From Echinimonas agarilytica (GTDB lineage: Bacteria > Pseudomonadota > Gammaproteobacteria > Enterobacterales > Neiellaceae): a stretch of 64,000 nucleotides of DNA. Both the position numbers and the translations under genes were made by a program. Positions within the stretch are counted from its first letter, which is position 1. Every line of letters starts with the position of its first letter. Below are positions 8,207 to 17,735 of the stretch, in pieces. Below the pieces are notes generated by a model. That model was not told where the DNA came from. It saw only the letters and a list, made by a program, of their open reading frames with translations, and searched no databases. The stretch is from assembly GCF_023703465.1 (NCBI RefSeq), contig NZ_JAMQGP010000001.1:558001-622000 (forward strand). The letters run 5' to 3'.

Positions 8207-11200
8207 ATGGATTGTAACTTTAATTTATCAGCAATATCTATTGCGATAGTTGCATCGCTAATGTCTTCGTCCATATATGCCCAAGAAGTTGAGGCACCAA
8301 AGGAAACCGACACTGGCGATATCGAAGTTATTGAAGTTCGTGGCCTGAAAGGAAGTCTGGCCAAATCGATCAACAATAAGCGTTTTTCAGACAAAATTTC
8401 TGATTCAGTATTTGCCGAAGATGTAGGTAAATCAACAGACCAGAACATTGCTGACGCATTGTCTCGTATTACAGGTGTGACTGTCCAAGAAGAAGGAGGT
8501 GAGGGAACTCGCATCTCTGTTCGTGGTACAGGCCCATCACTTAACCAAGTTTCAATGAATGGCGTTGCTTTAACTGGCGGATTCAGCACAGATGGTTCCG
8601 ATGCCGCGGCAACCAACGACAACAGTGTTGATTTAAGCTCATTCTCTTCCGACATTCTTGCATCGATCGACGTGGTTAAAACTGCATCGGCAGAGCAAGA
8701 CGAAGGTTCACTTGGCGCCAATATCGTGTTGCGCACGGTGAAACCGCTCGATTTAAGTAAGCCTCGCCGTGCTTTTACGGTTGAAGGTCGTCACAACGAG
8801 TTTGCTGATGACAATGATTACCGCATTAACGGAACGTTCTCAGACAAATTTTTTGATGAAAAACTCGGTTTCATCATTACTGCATCGAAAGACCGACAAA
8901 ACACGCGTCAAGATCGCATCAATACCGACTGGGCCGACGGTGCCATTCCTATTGCAGACTTAGAGGCAGGCAGTGGCCGTACGGCGCATGATATTGCAAC
9001 CGGTCAGCCGATTCGGGTTCAAGGTTATCAGCGCGATGACGAAGGTAATATCATGTACGACGACAGCGGTAATAAACTGCTGGTCCCGCTTGATAGCTTG
9101 CAAAACTATGACCCTGCAACGCAAAAGTTACACGAAGGTGATTTGTTTGTTTTAGCGCGCGAAATCGTAGATTTTGGTATGAACACGGATGAACGTGAGC
9201 GCATGTCCATTTCGACTGGCATTCAATATCGTCCGAATGACGATTTAGATATTCAGCTTGATTTAACCCGCACAGAACAAGACATTTTAACTGACAACCA
9301 CACATTGCGCCTGAACATGTCACCGGTAACGCCGTTAATACATGCAGGGGATGACAACACCGCTCTAAATGGTGTGGACTTGTCGAGCAACACCTTGGCT
9401 AAATCCAGCAGCCGTTCAACCACGGGTAACTTCGTTCGCTCGTACGGTTTACGTGAAGTGGACACCAATGTTGCGTCATTAGATATCAACTACAACATTT
9501 CTGACTACTTCAAAGTTAACTTACGCGCTGGTTACTCGAATACTACAGATGAAACGCCAGACGACAACGAAGATGATCGTTTTATGTCGGTCAATACCGC
9601 CACGTGGGGAACTGCTGGACGTGAAATTGTAGAAAGCATGAAGCATGACCAGTTTGAAATGATCGGTTATGACTGTACGAAGGGCTCAGATTGTTCATAT
9701 GCAACTGGCATCACGCCAGCTGTATTTGATGCCTATGACGGTACAGCCAATGCCATCTATAGCCGTTTCAATCCATATGACTATCAGCACAATCACTTAG
9801 GTGGCTTAACGCTGCGTAAAAATGAGCTGGAAGATACCAATAAGTCGTTGTTCCTCGACTTCCAGTATGACTTTGACTTTGATTACATCACGTCAATCGA
9901 ATTTGGTGGAAAGTGGTCTAAACGTAATAAAGAAGTGTCGATTCAAAACCGTGCAACAACTAATGGTTCTGACCTCATTGATTTAGAAGATCCAGATGCT
10001 GAGTTTGAAGTACGTGGTTTGGGTACGATTCGTGTTGCCGATATCTTATCTGGTGATGCATTCCCTTACGACAACTATGCCGAAGACATTCAAAGCGACC
10101 GTAGTACCAAGTTCTTTGGTGGCTGGCCTATGTTGGATGGCGAAAAAGCCTTAAGCTTGATTGCAGGTAAAGACTCCAGTGAGCTGGGTATTCGCGAAAC
10201 CATTACCGGTAGTCGTGAAATCGAGACAGAAACACAAGCCGCATACTTTAAAACCAACTTCGAACTCGCCGATGGTCGTTTAACTGGTAACGTTGGTGTG
10301 CGTTATGTGAAAGACAAAACCACAGCCTCAGGTGTGGGCGGAATCACTTATGTCCGTTACCCGCAGATGTTGGACCCATACAACCTGCTGGTGGAGCGTG
10401 GTTTGGCGAATATGAACCAGGCGCCTTGCCCTGACGCTGTGATGGGACAAAACCCAACAGGTGATTTCGACCATCGTTATACGCCTGAAAACGAAGCTGA
10501 TTTGCAGAACTGTCACGCTTGGCAGATCACGCATGGTTACAACCGTTCAAACGATGCAACGATTCCATTTGATAGTGCAACAGGTAACTGGCTAATCCCA
10601 GGCGCTGACGGCCAAGTGGGGCCAGACGTCAACCGTTTGGTTTGGACTGACGCGAACGGCAATATTACTCAAAACAATCCTTTGCCATCGATGATTTATG
10701 ACCAAAATGGCAACTTGGTACCAACCTCTGCAAATGCATGGGCGCACTTTGGTAGCGGTGGACATATCTGGCCATTCTTAGATCGCACTACATCTTTCAC
10801 TGGCCCGCAGGGCGATGGCCGTGAAGTTCAAGACCGTATTGCTTGGGTGACGAACAAAGGTGAGCACGAAACTTGGTTGCCAAGCTTGAACTTAAACTAT
10901 GCCATCAGCGATGAAATGATTGGTCGTTTCGCAGTGACTCGCACCATGACACGCCCACGTTTCGATTCGTTGAATCCACGCACTCAAATCTTCGAGCAGC
11001 AATGGGATGCAGCACGTGGTTCTGCGGGCAATGCGAAACTTAAGCCTCTGAAATCAAACAATATTGATCTTTCATACGAATGGTATTTCAGTGAGTCAGG
11101 TTTAATCTCTGCTGCCTTGTTCTACAAGAACATGAAAGACTTTGAAGAAACGGTCATTGTTCCGTTCCACTACGAGGATCGTCGCACAGAATATGACTTA

Positions 11201-11914
11201 GTTGATGCCGATTTATTGTTGCCGTTTGATGAGAACCGTACGCCAGGCGATGCCGACGATTGTATGCCGATGCGCCAAGTGGCTGGTTTCTTTGACCAAT
11301 GGGATATTCAGTGTGACGTTGCCAACATGACCACTGTAACCAATGGTAAAGGCGCTGACATTAAGGGGATTGAATTAGCCTATACACAAGACTATGACTT
11401 CTTACCGGGTATGTGGTCTGGTTTGGGCTTGAGCGTGAACTATACCTATCAAGAATCAGAATCTGATAAGCAAGAAATTGGCGATACAGGTGTTTTCTTG
11501 AAGCCTTTACCACAGGCTTATACGCCTGAAAACTCGGTCAATACAACCTTGTTCTGGGAGAAGGATGGTATTCAACTTCGCCTCGCAAGTCGCTTTACAG
11601 ATGATGTACTGGTTAACCGTGGTTTAATCGGTGGAGCAACATGGCAAGAACAAAACCATCGTTTAGATTTCAGCTCTAGTTATCCGATTAACGACAACTT
11701 CAGCATTACTTTCCAAGCACTAAACATAACGGACGAAACGTTCCGAACTTACTACACCAGTTCGTTCACCCGAAATGCGTTCGAGCCTAACTCTCAAGAA
11801 GTGGTTATGGATGAAGGTAGTCCGCTTGAGAATGGCAACGTTACGACTTCACGTACTGCGTCTGTTTGGAAAACTGGCCGCCAATACCGTTTAGGTCTGC
11901 GCGCCACATTTTAA
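8207..11914 (+). CDS. TonB-dependent receptor, large (polysaccharide-associated type)
   Basis: A 1235-residue outer-membrane receptor that imports substrates using TonB energy. The ATG at 8207 follows GAGGATAG. The signal peptide (to about residue 25, ...SSSIYAQ) precedes a TonB box-like stretch (DIEVIEVRG) and the plug domain (KSTDQNIADALSRITGVTVQ, then RISVRGTGPSLNQVSMNGV). The beta-barrel follows and ends in aromatic Phe (YRLGLRATF), as expected for BAM-assembled proteins. Size and motifs match the oligosaccharide-type receptors common in Alteromonadales. A lipoprotein gene follows 66 nt downstream, suggesting a receptor plus surface-lipoprotein unit similar in concept to SusCD. The substrate is probably an oligosaccharide released by the neighbouring sulfatase and catabolic genes, by inference. 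Confidence 0.94.
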   Translation: MDCNFNLSAISIAIVASLMSSSIYAQEVEAPKETDTGDIEVIEVRGLKGSLAKSINNKRFSDKISDSVFAEDVGKSTDQNIADALSRITGVTVQEEGGEGTRISVRGTGPSLNQVSMNGVALTGGFSTDGSDAAATNDNSVDLSSFSSDILASIDVVKTASAEQDEGSLGANIVLRTVKPLDLSKPRRAFTVEGRHNEFADDNDYRINGTFSDKFFDEKLGFIITASKDRQNTRQDRINTDWADGAIPIADLEAGSGRTAHDIATGQPIRVQGYQRDDEGNIMYDDSGNKLLVPLDSLQNYDPATQKLHEGDLFVLAREIVDFGMNTDERERMSISTGIQYRPNDDLDIQLDLTRTEQDILTDNHTLRLNMSPVTPLIHAGDDNTALNGVDLSSNTLAKSSSRSTTGNFVRSYGLREVDTNVASLDINYNISDYFKVNLRAGYSNTTDETPDDNEDDRFMSVNTATWGTAGREIVESMKHDQFEMIGYDCTKGSDCSYATGITPAVFDAYDGTANAIYSRFNPYDYQHNHLGGLTLRKNELEDTNKSLFLDFQYDFDFDYITSIEFGGKWSKRNKEVSIQNRATTNGSDLIDLEDPDAEFEVRGLGTIRVADILSGDAFPYDNYAEDIQSDRSTKFFGGWPMLDGEKALSLIAGKDSSELGIRETITGSREIETETQAAYFKTNFELADGRLTGNVGVRYVKDKTTASGVGGITYVRYPQMLDPYNLLVERGLANMNQAPCPDAVMGQNPTGDFDHRYTPENEADLQNCHAWQITHGYNRSNDATIPFDSATGNWLIPGADGQVGPDVNRLVWTDANGNITQNNPLPSMIYDQNGNLVPTSANAWAHFGSGGHIWPFLDRTTSFTGPQGDGREVQDRIAWVTNKGEHETWLPSLNLNYAISDEMIGRFAVTRTMTRPRFDSLNPRTQIFEQQWDAARGSAGNAKLKPLKSNNIDLSYEWYFSESGLISAALFYKNMKDFEETVIVPFHYEDRRTEYDLVDADLLLPFDENRTPGDADDCMPMRQVAGFFDQWDIQCDVANMTTVTNGKGADIKGIELAYTQDYDFLPGMWSGLGLSVNYTYQESESDKQEIGDTGVFLKPLPQAYTPENSVNTTLFWEKDGIQLRLASRFTDDVLVNRGLIGGATWQEQNHRLDFSSSYPINDNFSITFQALNITDETFRTYYTSSFTRNAFEPNSQEVVMDEGSPLENGNVTTSRTASVWKTGRQYRLGLRATF

Positions 11915-11980
11915 TTAATTTAGTGACTTTATGAAGCGCTGGCCTTTGGGCCAGCCTATAAAAAATATTGGAGAAGTAAG

Positions 11981-13771
11981 ATGAAAGATAACTTACTGGT
12001 AAAATTAGCAGTTGCGAGCGCAGTTTTAGGTGGACTTACCGCATGTGGCGGTGGCACTGACAAAGGCTACGACTCAGAATTTAGAAGTAAAGATCAGATC
12101 ACATTCGAAACCGATGCAATCAACGTGTCGTTGGATGAGCAAAGCGGCGTTCAAATGATTGATTTGCTTGAAGGGGCTGTAGCGGGCGGCAAGCCGCTGT
12201 CAGAACATACTGGACGCATTAATGTAAGTCAGATGGAGTTTGTTGCTGAAGATAACTTTGTCACACCTCAAGGCCCGTCGAATACGATTCCTTCGCACAC
12301 TATTTCACCGTTTACGCAGTCAGAAGATACGCGTTATTTAGTGGTCGATACCGAAGCATTCGCTGAGGCATTGCGCAAGTGTGATATGACAGACTTACGC
12401 GGTGGTACAGATGATGATGGGAATGCTGCACCGGATGGAAACGCAGATTTCCCATCTCAGGCTGTCTACGCAATTACCTACTCAATCAACAATGGTGTCA
12501 GCCTCCCAGCAGGAGAAGCGTTGCCACAACGCACATTAAATCTCGTTATGAACGCGATTGACGATCCAGTCACGAGCGTAAATATTGCGCCGCTGGAATT
12601 GCCCGCGGGTGGCCAGGCAACAATTGTTGCTGAAACGGTACCAAGTTATGCGTGTAATGCAGAACTGACTTACAGCTCCGCAGATGTCGCTATTGCAACC
12701 GTCGACGCTGATGGACTTGTGACGGGCACAGGTACTGGCATGACAGCTGTGACCGCAACAAGTGTTGATAACCCTGAAGCCAGCGCTGCGGGGGAAGTGA
12801 CAGTCACCACGGCATTTAGTTTGGCCATTGCCAATGACGACCTCGATGATCTTGGCGTGCCCACGGGCACCAAAGAAATTCCAGCTTGTGTTGCTGCTGG
12901 TATAGATGTTCAGCCATTCGCACTGAACCATGAGCTGACCGGCATGTACGGGTATGACTGGACGTTGACGGATGAAGTGGATTTTGCAGCAGGTCTACAA
13001 GCTGCAAATGGGTTTGGTGAGTATTTGGCGCTTCATACGCCAGCTCAAATCGGAGCGGTGAACTCATTGCAAGTCTCACTTGTTTCAGGTGATACAGGTG
13101 CAACCCCGATTAGCGAAGTTGCTCCTAAAACAGTGGATGTCACAGTGGTCAACAACCAAATGTGCGATCCAGGTGTGTCAGAGCACCCTTCTGGTTTTAA
13201 CATTGATTTCGATCTTGATTTTGTAGGTGCTGCCTATAAGGGCAACGGTACTTATGCGGCTTCAACTGAAAAAGTTTCAGATTCCGCGGCCTCTGTACAG
13301 ATTACCGCAGGCACTGGATTAGCCGATGACGGTGTGACGCCATTGGTGAATGCCTCGCAACAGGTTTGGAATAAACAACGTAACTGGTACAGCGCGACGT
13401 ATGGTCTAGGAGCTGCGTCTGTTGCCAGTACTTATCGTTATTCAGTGTGGGTAAAACTGGAACAAGTTCCTGTTGAGACTGTTACGTTGCGCCATTTGGT
13501 TGTTGCATGGAACTACGAAGGCATCCCACCAGATGCGTCTGGCTTCCCTGGACGTTATGGAGAAGCTGGTAGCTTTACTGCTGAGCTTGAACCGACCACT
13601 GAGTGGCAGTACGTTGAGTTTGTCAATGACAGAACTGGTGAGAAAGAGTGGTCGATTCCGCCGTCTTGGAATGTTGTGACTGACGTGTTCACTATTTGGG
13701 AAGTGACAGGTATGCCGCAAGGCGATTCAATTCTCCTTGATGACTACGCTGTAGTTACCATCGAAAACTAA
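11981..13771 (+). CDS. Surface lipoprotein with Ig-like and carbohydrate-binding-like domains
   Basis: A 596-residue predicted lipoprotein. The lipobox LTAC puts the lipidated Cys at about residue 22, followed by Gly residues. Residues of about 185-270 look like a bacterial Ig-like (Big_2) domain (PLELPAGGQATIVAET..., ending 'VATVDADGLVTGTGTGMTAVTATS'). The C-terminal 180 residues (from 'GFNIDFDLDF') resemble a CBM4/9/22-type jelly roll: the pattern 'YRYSVWVKLE...W.YVEF' and the end 'ILLDDYAVV' are typical. No catalytic domain is seen. Located directly after a TonB-dependent receptor and ending at a terminator, it is a candidate glycan-capturing partner of that receptor. The binding target is unknown. 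Confidence 0.8.
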   Translation: MKDNLLVKLAVASAVLGGLTACGGGTDKGYDSEFRSKDQITFETDAINVSLDEQSGVQMIDLLEGAVAGGKPLSEHTGRINVSQMEFVAEDNFVTPQGPSNTIPSHTISPFTQSEDTRYLVVDTEAFAEALRKCDMTDLRGGTDDDGNAAPDGNADFPSQAVYAITYSINNGVSLPAGEALPQRTLNLVMNAIDDPVTSVNIAPLELPAGGQATIVAETVPSYACNAELTYSSADVAIATVDADGLVTGTGTGMTAVTATSVDNPEASAAGEVTVTTAFSLAIANDDLDDLGVPTGTKEIPACVAAGIDVQPFALNHELTGMYGYDWTLTDEVDFAAGLQAANGFGEYLALHTPAQIGAVNSLQVSLVSGDTGATPISEVAPKTVDVTVVNNQMCDPGVSEHPSGFNIDFDLDFVGAAYKGNGTYAASTEKVSDSAASVQITAGTGLADDGVTPLVNASQQVWNKQRNWYSATYGLGAASVASTYRYSVWVKLEQVPVETVTLRHLVVAWNYEGIPPDASGFPGRYGEAGSFTAELEPTTEWQYVEFVNDRTGEKEWSIPPSWNVVTDVFTIWEVTGMPQGDSILLDDYAVVTIEN

Positions 13772-13787
13772 ACAATCCTTGAGACTT

Positions 13788-13819
13788 AAAAGCCACTCAG
13801 AGTTGAGTGGCTTTCTTTT
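13788..13819 (+). terminator. Terminator after the lipoprotein gene
   Basis: AAAGCCACTCA / TGAGTGGCTTT stem with a short loop, followed by a T-rich stretch interrupted by one C, 17 nt after the stop codon. Confidence 0.88.
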
Positions 13820-13911
13820 AAAACACTTCAGTTAAATTCTTTTGAACCCTTAAATCCGCCATTTGGCGGCATGAACAATCATCATCAACACTGGTAGTAG
13901 AGGAACTCTGC

Positions 13912-14649
13912 ATGTCTTACCTCAATGTTCAAACCATTCTAAAGCTCATTTTTTTATTCCCAATGTTGTGGCTGGCTTCAGCCATAGCTGCCCCTTCAGA
14001 TGTGATCACCAGTCTCAAAGTTGATCCCGAAATAGGATACGAGCAAACACCCGTAGTACGCCTGTCCGTTGAGATTGAAACACAACGAGATTTACATGTG
14101 GTAATGCAACGTTCGGGTGATTGGAAAACCATTAAAAAAGTGACTCAGCGCGTTAAAAAGTCGGGCAATTACACGCTGAAATTACCTGTCGAGAACCTTC
14201 AACCCGGAGAGTATCGAGTGGACGCGTATTTGTCGCCGCGACGAAAAGGTTTCAAAGACAAAATTGGACAGGTAAGTCGCGTCCCTCTGAAAGTACTTGA
14301 TAAGCCGACAATCGAAAAAGAAAAATTTGCCGCTGAAGACAAAGTTCTCAATGTGACTTTCCCAAAGCAGGTGACAAGCAATGGCGTGGTTGACCTCGAC
14401 ATCAAGTTTCAGGTGGTCCAAGCAAGAGTCTTGCAGATTCGACTGCTCGATAGCGACTCGTGGGAAGAGTTCGGTGAACTCACGTATCCGGTGCCTCACA
14501 ATGGCAATATCAGTATTCCACTGGAGAACATGAGTGAGCAATTTCCAACGGGTAATTATGCATGGGTGATTAGTCTTCTCGATAACGAACAAGACAAACA
14601 AGTGATGGCTAAGTTAGGTAAGCACTTTACCTTATCTGCCAATCAATAA
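13912..14649 (+). CDS. Secreted protein of unknown function
   Basis: A 245-residue protein with a clear signal peptide (hydrophobic core 'LIFLFPMLWLASAIA', cleavage near APSDV). AGAGGAA precedes the ATG. The mature part seems to be two beta-rich, Ig-like halves of about 100 residues; each contains a 'V.L.ve.q..R.l.v.......W' type pattern followed by a 'G.Y...L' strand (GNYTLKLPVENLQPGEYRV and GNISIPLENMSEQFPTGNYAW). This internal similarity suggests a duplicated domain. No catalytic motif is seen. It lies 12 nt upstream of an FG-GAP lipoprotein gene, so both are likely co-transcribed and act together in the cell envelope. Function unknown. Confidence 0.75.
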   Translation: MSYLNVQTILKLIFLFPMLWLASAIAAPSDVITSLKVDPEIGYEQTPVVRLSVEIETQRDLHVVMQRSGDWKTIKKVTQRVKKSGNYTLKLPVENLQPGEYRVDAYLSPRRKGFKDKIGQVSRVPLKVLDKPTIEKEKFAAEDKVLNVTFPKQVTSNGVVDLDIKFQVVQARVLQIRLLDSDSWEEFGELTYPVPHNGNISIPLENMSEQFPTGNYAWVISLLDNEQDKQVMAKLGKHFTLSANQ

Positions 14650-14661
14650 TCTGTCGTTAAC

Positions 14662-16560
14662 ATGAATATAGTGATGTATCGAATCATGGAAAAAGCTGTT
14701 TTTTTGATCGCGGGGCTCTCACTCGTTAGTTGTTCATCTGAAGCTGTAAATAGCATCGAGCCGAGCAAACCTGTACACATAAAGTTTGCTGAAGCAAATC
14801 AAGATTTTGCCAAGGAAAATAAAGATCGCCGTAAATGGGATGCGCCGGTTGTGGCCGATTTAGATCAAGATGGCTACTCGGATTTAATCATCAACGATCA
14901 TGGTTACGGCATTCGTGTGATGTGGAATAACCAAGGGAAATTAGCCAAGCCCTATGACCTGATCATGGGAGACATTCACGGTGTTGCCGTAGGTGATATT
15001 GACCAAGACGGGTTGCTTGAAGTGATTGTCTCTCGTGGGGGTGGGTCGGGCAGTAATGCTCGTAATGCAAAGATTTTTAGGGCTCATCGAGACCGCACTT
15101 TTTCAGCTTTAGCTGAATCGAAAACACCACTGGCCTTGATGCGAGGCCGCACGCTCAAGCTGTTCGACTTGGACAATGACGGTGATTTGGATCTTGTGAA
15201 CTTTGCTTTCCCCAGTAAGGAGCGTCGCGGCGCGAGTGAAAGCTATATTTACGGCAACGATGGCAAAGGGAACTTCACCGTTACAGATATGCTGCCACCG
15301 GTGCGAAGTGATGGTCAAAAAACTAAGGTGACGGACTTTAATAATGATTTGGTGCCGGACTTATTGCTCTACGGGCATGGCAGTGTGAAAGCATTTGAAG
15401 GGCAGGGAGATTTGACCTTTAAACCTGCTCCACCTTCTGTTTTGCCGCAAGGCATTAAACATGTCACAGGCATTGTTGAGTTTGACTACGACAATGACGG
15501 TGATTTTGACCTATTTATATCGCGCGGCAAACCATTTACTGCCGGTGAGACCTTCTACAACCCAGAGACCCAGAAGTGGGCACTGTTTACCATGCGAGGC
15601 AAGTTCGACTTTGAGTTAAAAGTGGGCGACACACTCGCCATTGAAAACCTCCAAACGCCGTGGCCGCATAGTTCTTTTTATGCCGGAGAGTCTGCGTATG
15701 ACTATACATTTAAAGGCGAAACTCATTCAGGGCGCAACACCACACTTGTCAGCAGTAACGCGTTGGGCTTTCCTGACAAGCAGTACAATAAAGGCTTGTA
15801 CATTGGCTATATCGGCAATGAATATTGGAAAGTTGCAGGCGATATTTTCTCTCAAGCTACTGTGGTATTGGGCAATGTGAAAAATGCTCCCTCATACGAG
15901 ATAGATCCGGGCATGACCGATATGTTGCTCGAAAATCAAAATGGTGTGTTTGTGGATGTGTCTGAAAAGGTCGGTATTGATGACATGGACCGAAGCAGCA
16001 GTGTGACCGTGGCCGACATCGACAACAATGGCTATCAAGATCTAATTGTCAGCCACCTCGGCACGATGGTCTTTGACAATCCTGTGACCATTTGGCAAAA
16101 CCTTGCAAGTGAAGGTCAAGCGCGCCACTTCAAACAAGCGCAAGGTCATCAACTTATATCAAGTGATATCGGAGCATTTGGGCTAGGTATCGACAGCTTT
16201 GACTATGATTTAGATGGTCATGTTGACGTTGTTATTGGCAATGAGCGCGGAAAATGGCATTTATTTGCAAACCAAGCGAATGCGGACTCAGTAGCCAACT
16301 TCCTTACGGTTGAATTACCGTCGAGCCATCGACAGCGCCGCATCACCAATGGCGCGATTGTAAAGGTCACAGCGTGTGGCGTTACGCAACAGCGGAGAAT
16401 GGGCTCAACCGGTGCTGCATACTCATCTAGCTTTGATCGATTTATTCATTTTGGTTTAGGTCAATGTGATACCGCAGCTACAATTGACGTACTTTGGTCT
16501 GACGGTGGCGTCAGTCAGGTGCAGGCGAAACAGCTCAATCGCATTGTTGCCGTGAATTAA
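14662..16560 (+). CDS. FG-GAP/VCBS repeat lipoprotein with ASPIC/UnbV C-terminus
   Basis: A 632-residue predicted lipoprotein (LSLVSC lipobox near residue 24). Start codons at 14662, 14674 and 14686 all retain the signal sequence; 14662 is kept as the longest. Repeated Ca-binding FG-GAP/VCBS motifs are visible: VADLDQDGYSDLIIN, VGDIDQDGLLEVIVS, LFDLDNDGDLDLVNF, FDYDNDGDFDLFIS, VADIDNNGYQDLIVS and FDYDLDGHVDVVIG. These form a beta-propeller. The last 70 residues (GSTGAAYSSSFDRFIHFGLGQ...VLWSDGGV) match the ASPIC/UnbV domain. Such proteins are envelope-located and frequently found in polysaccharide utilization loci, but their biochemical role is unclear. It follows a secreted protein of unknown function and ends at a terminator. 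Confidence 0.88.
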   Translation: MNIVMYRIMEKAVFLIAGLSLVSCSSEAVNSIEPSKPVHIKFAEANQDFAKENKDRRKWDAPVVADLDQDGYSDLIINDHGYGIRVMWNNQGKLAKPYDLIMGDIHGVAVGDIDQDGLLEVIVSRGGGSGSNARNAKIFRAHRDRTFSALAESKTPLALMRGRTLKLFDLDNDGDLDLVNFAFPSKERRGASESYIYGNDGKGNFTVTDMLPPVRSDGQKTKVTDFNNDLVPDLLLYGHGSVKAFEGQGDLTFKPAPPSVLPQGIKHVTGIVEFDYDNDGDFDLFISRGKPFTAGETFYNPETQKWALFTMRGKFDFELKVGDTLAIENLQTPWPHSSFYAGESAYDYTFKGETHSGRNTTLVSSNALGFPDKQYNKGLYIGYIGNEYWKVAGDIFSQATVVLGNVKNAPSYEIDPGMTDMLLENQNGVFVDVSEKVGIDDMDRSSSVTVADIDNNGYQDLIVSHLGTMVFDNPVTIWQNLASEGQARHFKQAQGHQLISSDIGAFGLGIDSFDYDLDGHVDVVIGNERGKWHLFANQANADSVANFLTVELPSSHRQRRITNGAIVKVTACGVTQQRRMGSTGAAYSSSFDRFIHFGLGQCDTAATIDVLWSDGGVSQVQAKQLNRIVAVN

Positions 16561-16570
16561 ATCGTTGAAT

Positions 16571-16607
16571 GGTCGGCTCATTCTTCCCTAAGGAGTGAGT
16601 CGGTTTT
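16571..16607 (+). terminator. Terminator after the FG-GAP gene
   Basis: GGCTCATTC pairs with GAGTGAGTC (some G-U pairs) across a 9-nt loop, followed by GGTTTTT. Confidence 0.7.
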
Positions 16608-16870
16608 TCAATCACTTTATTGATGCTCCTCATTATAAACCTAGCCGCTTACTTTAAAATCGCCCCTCACAAATTGAATCGACTCTGCAATGATGTGTGT
16701 TCAGAATAATCTAATGTAGCCATTCTCTCTATTAGGTTGGTGATGAACCGACCTATTCATACCGGCCGGAATATCAGAAAATGCTTCCCATCACTAAAGT
16801 GACAATATTGCACATCAGTGTTGCGCCATTCACGCAACAAGTTCTGAATTCCGTTGCATAGCGTCAAGTT

Positions 16871-16899
16871 TTGAGCAGCATTACTCTGTATTGTATACT
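16871..16899 (+). promoter_or_regulatory. Sigma-70-like promoter ahead of the pilin gene
   Basis: TTGAGC (16871-16876) and TATACT (16894-16899) are separated by exactly 17 nt, a close match to the sigma-70 consensus. The pilin start is 101 nt downstream of the -10 box. The rest of the spacer from 16608 to 16999 shows no gene that I can support. Confidence 0.6.
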
Positions 16900-16999
16900 T
16901 TGCCGCCAAAAAGGTGAGGTGCATTGAACTCATCCTAAGTTTGAGATGTTGCATGATGCGTTTGACTCACATTGAATTTCAAGGCCAGTTAGAGATGTT

Positions 17000-17599
17000 A
17001 TGAAGTATGCTAAGCAGCGCGGAAACACCGGAGGTTTTACGCTCATAGAATTGGTGATGGTGATCCTAATATTAGGCATCTTAGCCGTGCGCGCAGTGCC
17101 ACGTTATGTTGGTTTTGCTTCAGATGCGAAAGCCGCAGCATTACAAGGGATCTCAGGTAGCCTAGGGACTGTGGTGAACTTGGTGCAATCTAAAGCCATG
17201 ATTATGGGGCTTGATAGCGTGCAGGGCCCCACCACAATGACCTTTGATGGCATTAGCATTACCGTTTACAACGGAGGGGTACCTCGCGAAATTTGGTTTA
17301 ACGGGTTCGAACAGCTCATGACCTCTTCAGATTTCCATTACATTGGTGGAAATTCATCGTTTCTCGATACAGTATGCGAAGAAAAGAGCTATTGCATCAT
17401 CGACAATTTACAAATGAGCAATGTGATTGCAGGGCGCGGTGGTTGGGGGTTGTTTTTCTTCCCAAATGGGCATGCTCTATCTGAAAAAGACTGCTTTGCT
17501 TATTATACATTTGAGCTCAGTGGCTTTGGTGGAAGCGGAAATGGTGGTGTTGGAACCTTGGAGTCTATGGAGGTGAATTCGGTCACCCATGGCTGTTAA
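17000..17599 (+). CDS. Type IV pilin-like protein (MSHA-pilin type)
   Basis: A 199-residue prepilin-like protein. The class III signal KYAKQRGNTGG|FTLIELVMV has the prepilin peptidase site after Gly, followed by the hydrophobic alpha-1 helix with Glu at +5 (LVMVILILGILAVRAVPRY). The 'AVPRYVGFASDAKAAAL' continuation is typical of MSHA-like pilins. Cysteines near 'TVCEEKSYC' and the C-terminal 'THGC' could form the D-loop disulfide. No other pilus genes are adjacent, so it may be an orphan pilin or pseudopilin assembled by machinery encoded elsewhere. A Gly-rich stretch (GFGGSGNGGVG) lies near the C-terminus. An Arg in the hydrophobic helix (AVRAVPR) is a little unusual. Confidence 0.88.
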   Translation: MKYAKQRGNTGGFTLIELVMVILILGILAVRAVPRYVGFASDAKAAALQGISGSLGTVVNLVQSKAMIMGLDSVQGPTTMTFDGISITVYNGGVPREIWFNGFEQLMTSSDFHYIGGNSSFLDTVCEEKSYCIIDNLQMSNVIAGRGGWGLFFFPNGHALSEKDCFAYYTFELSGFGGSGNGGVGTLESMEVNSVTHGC

Positions 17600-17735
17600 C
17601 TGCAACACTGGCAAATCGTTTGCTATCGATTGTTTCTATGCATTATTCGTATTCATTGTTCCTTACAGTTTTGATATGAACGCCTAATGGCCTTTGTGTA
17701 TGTTTAAATCTGCTGTTCATACGGAAGGTTTAACG

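Noticed and set aside
16757-16954. A minus-strand 65-codon frame upstream of the pilin
   Set aside because: It overlaps the well-formed sigma-70-like promoter of the pilin gene and has no ribosome site or family features.
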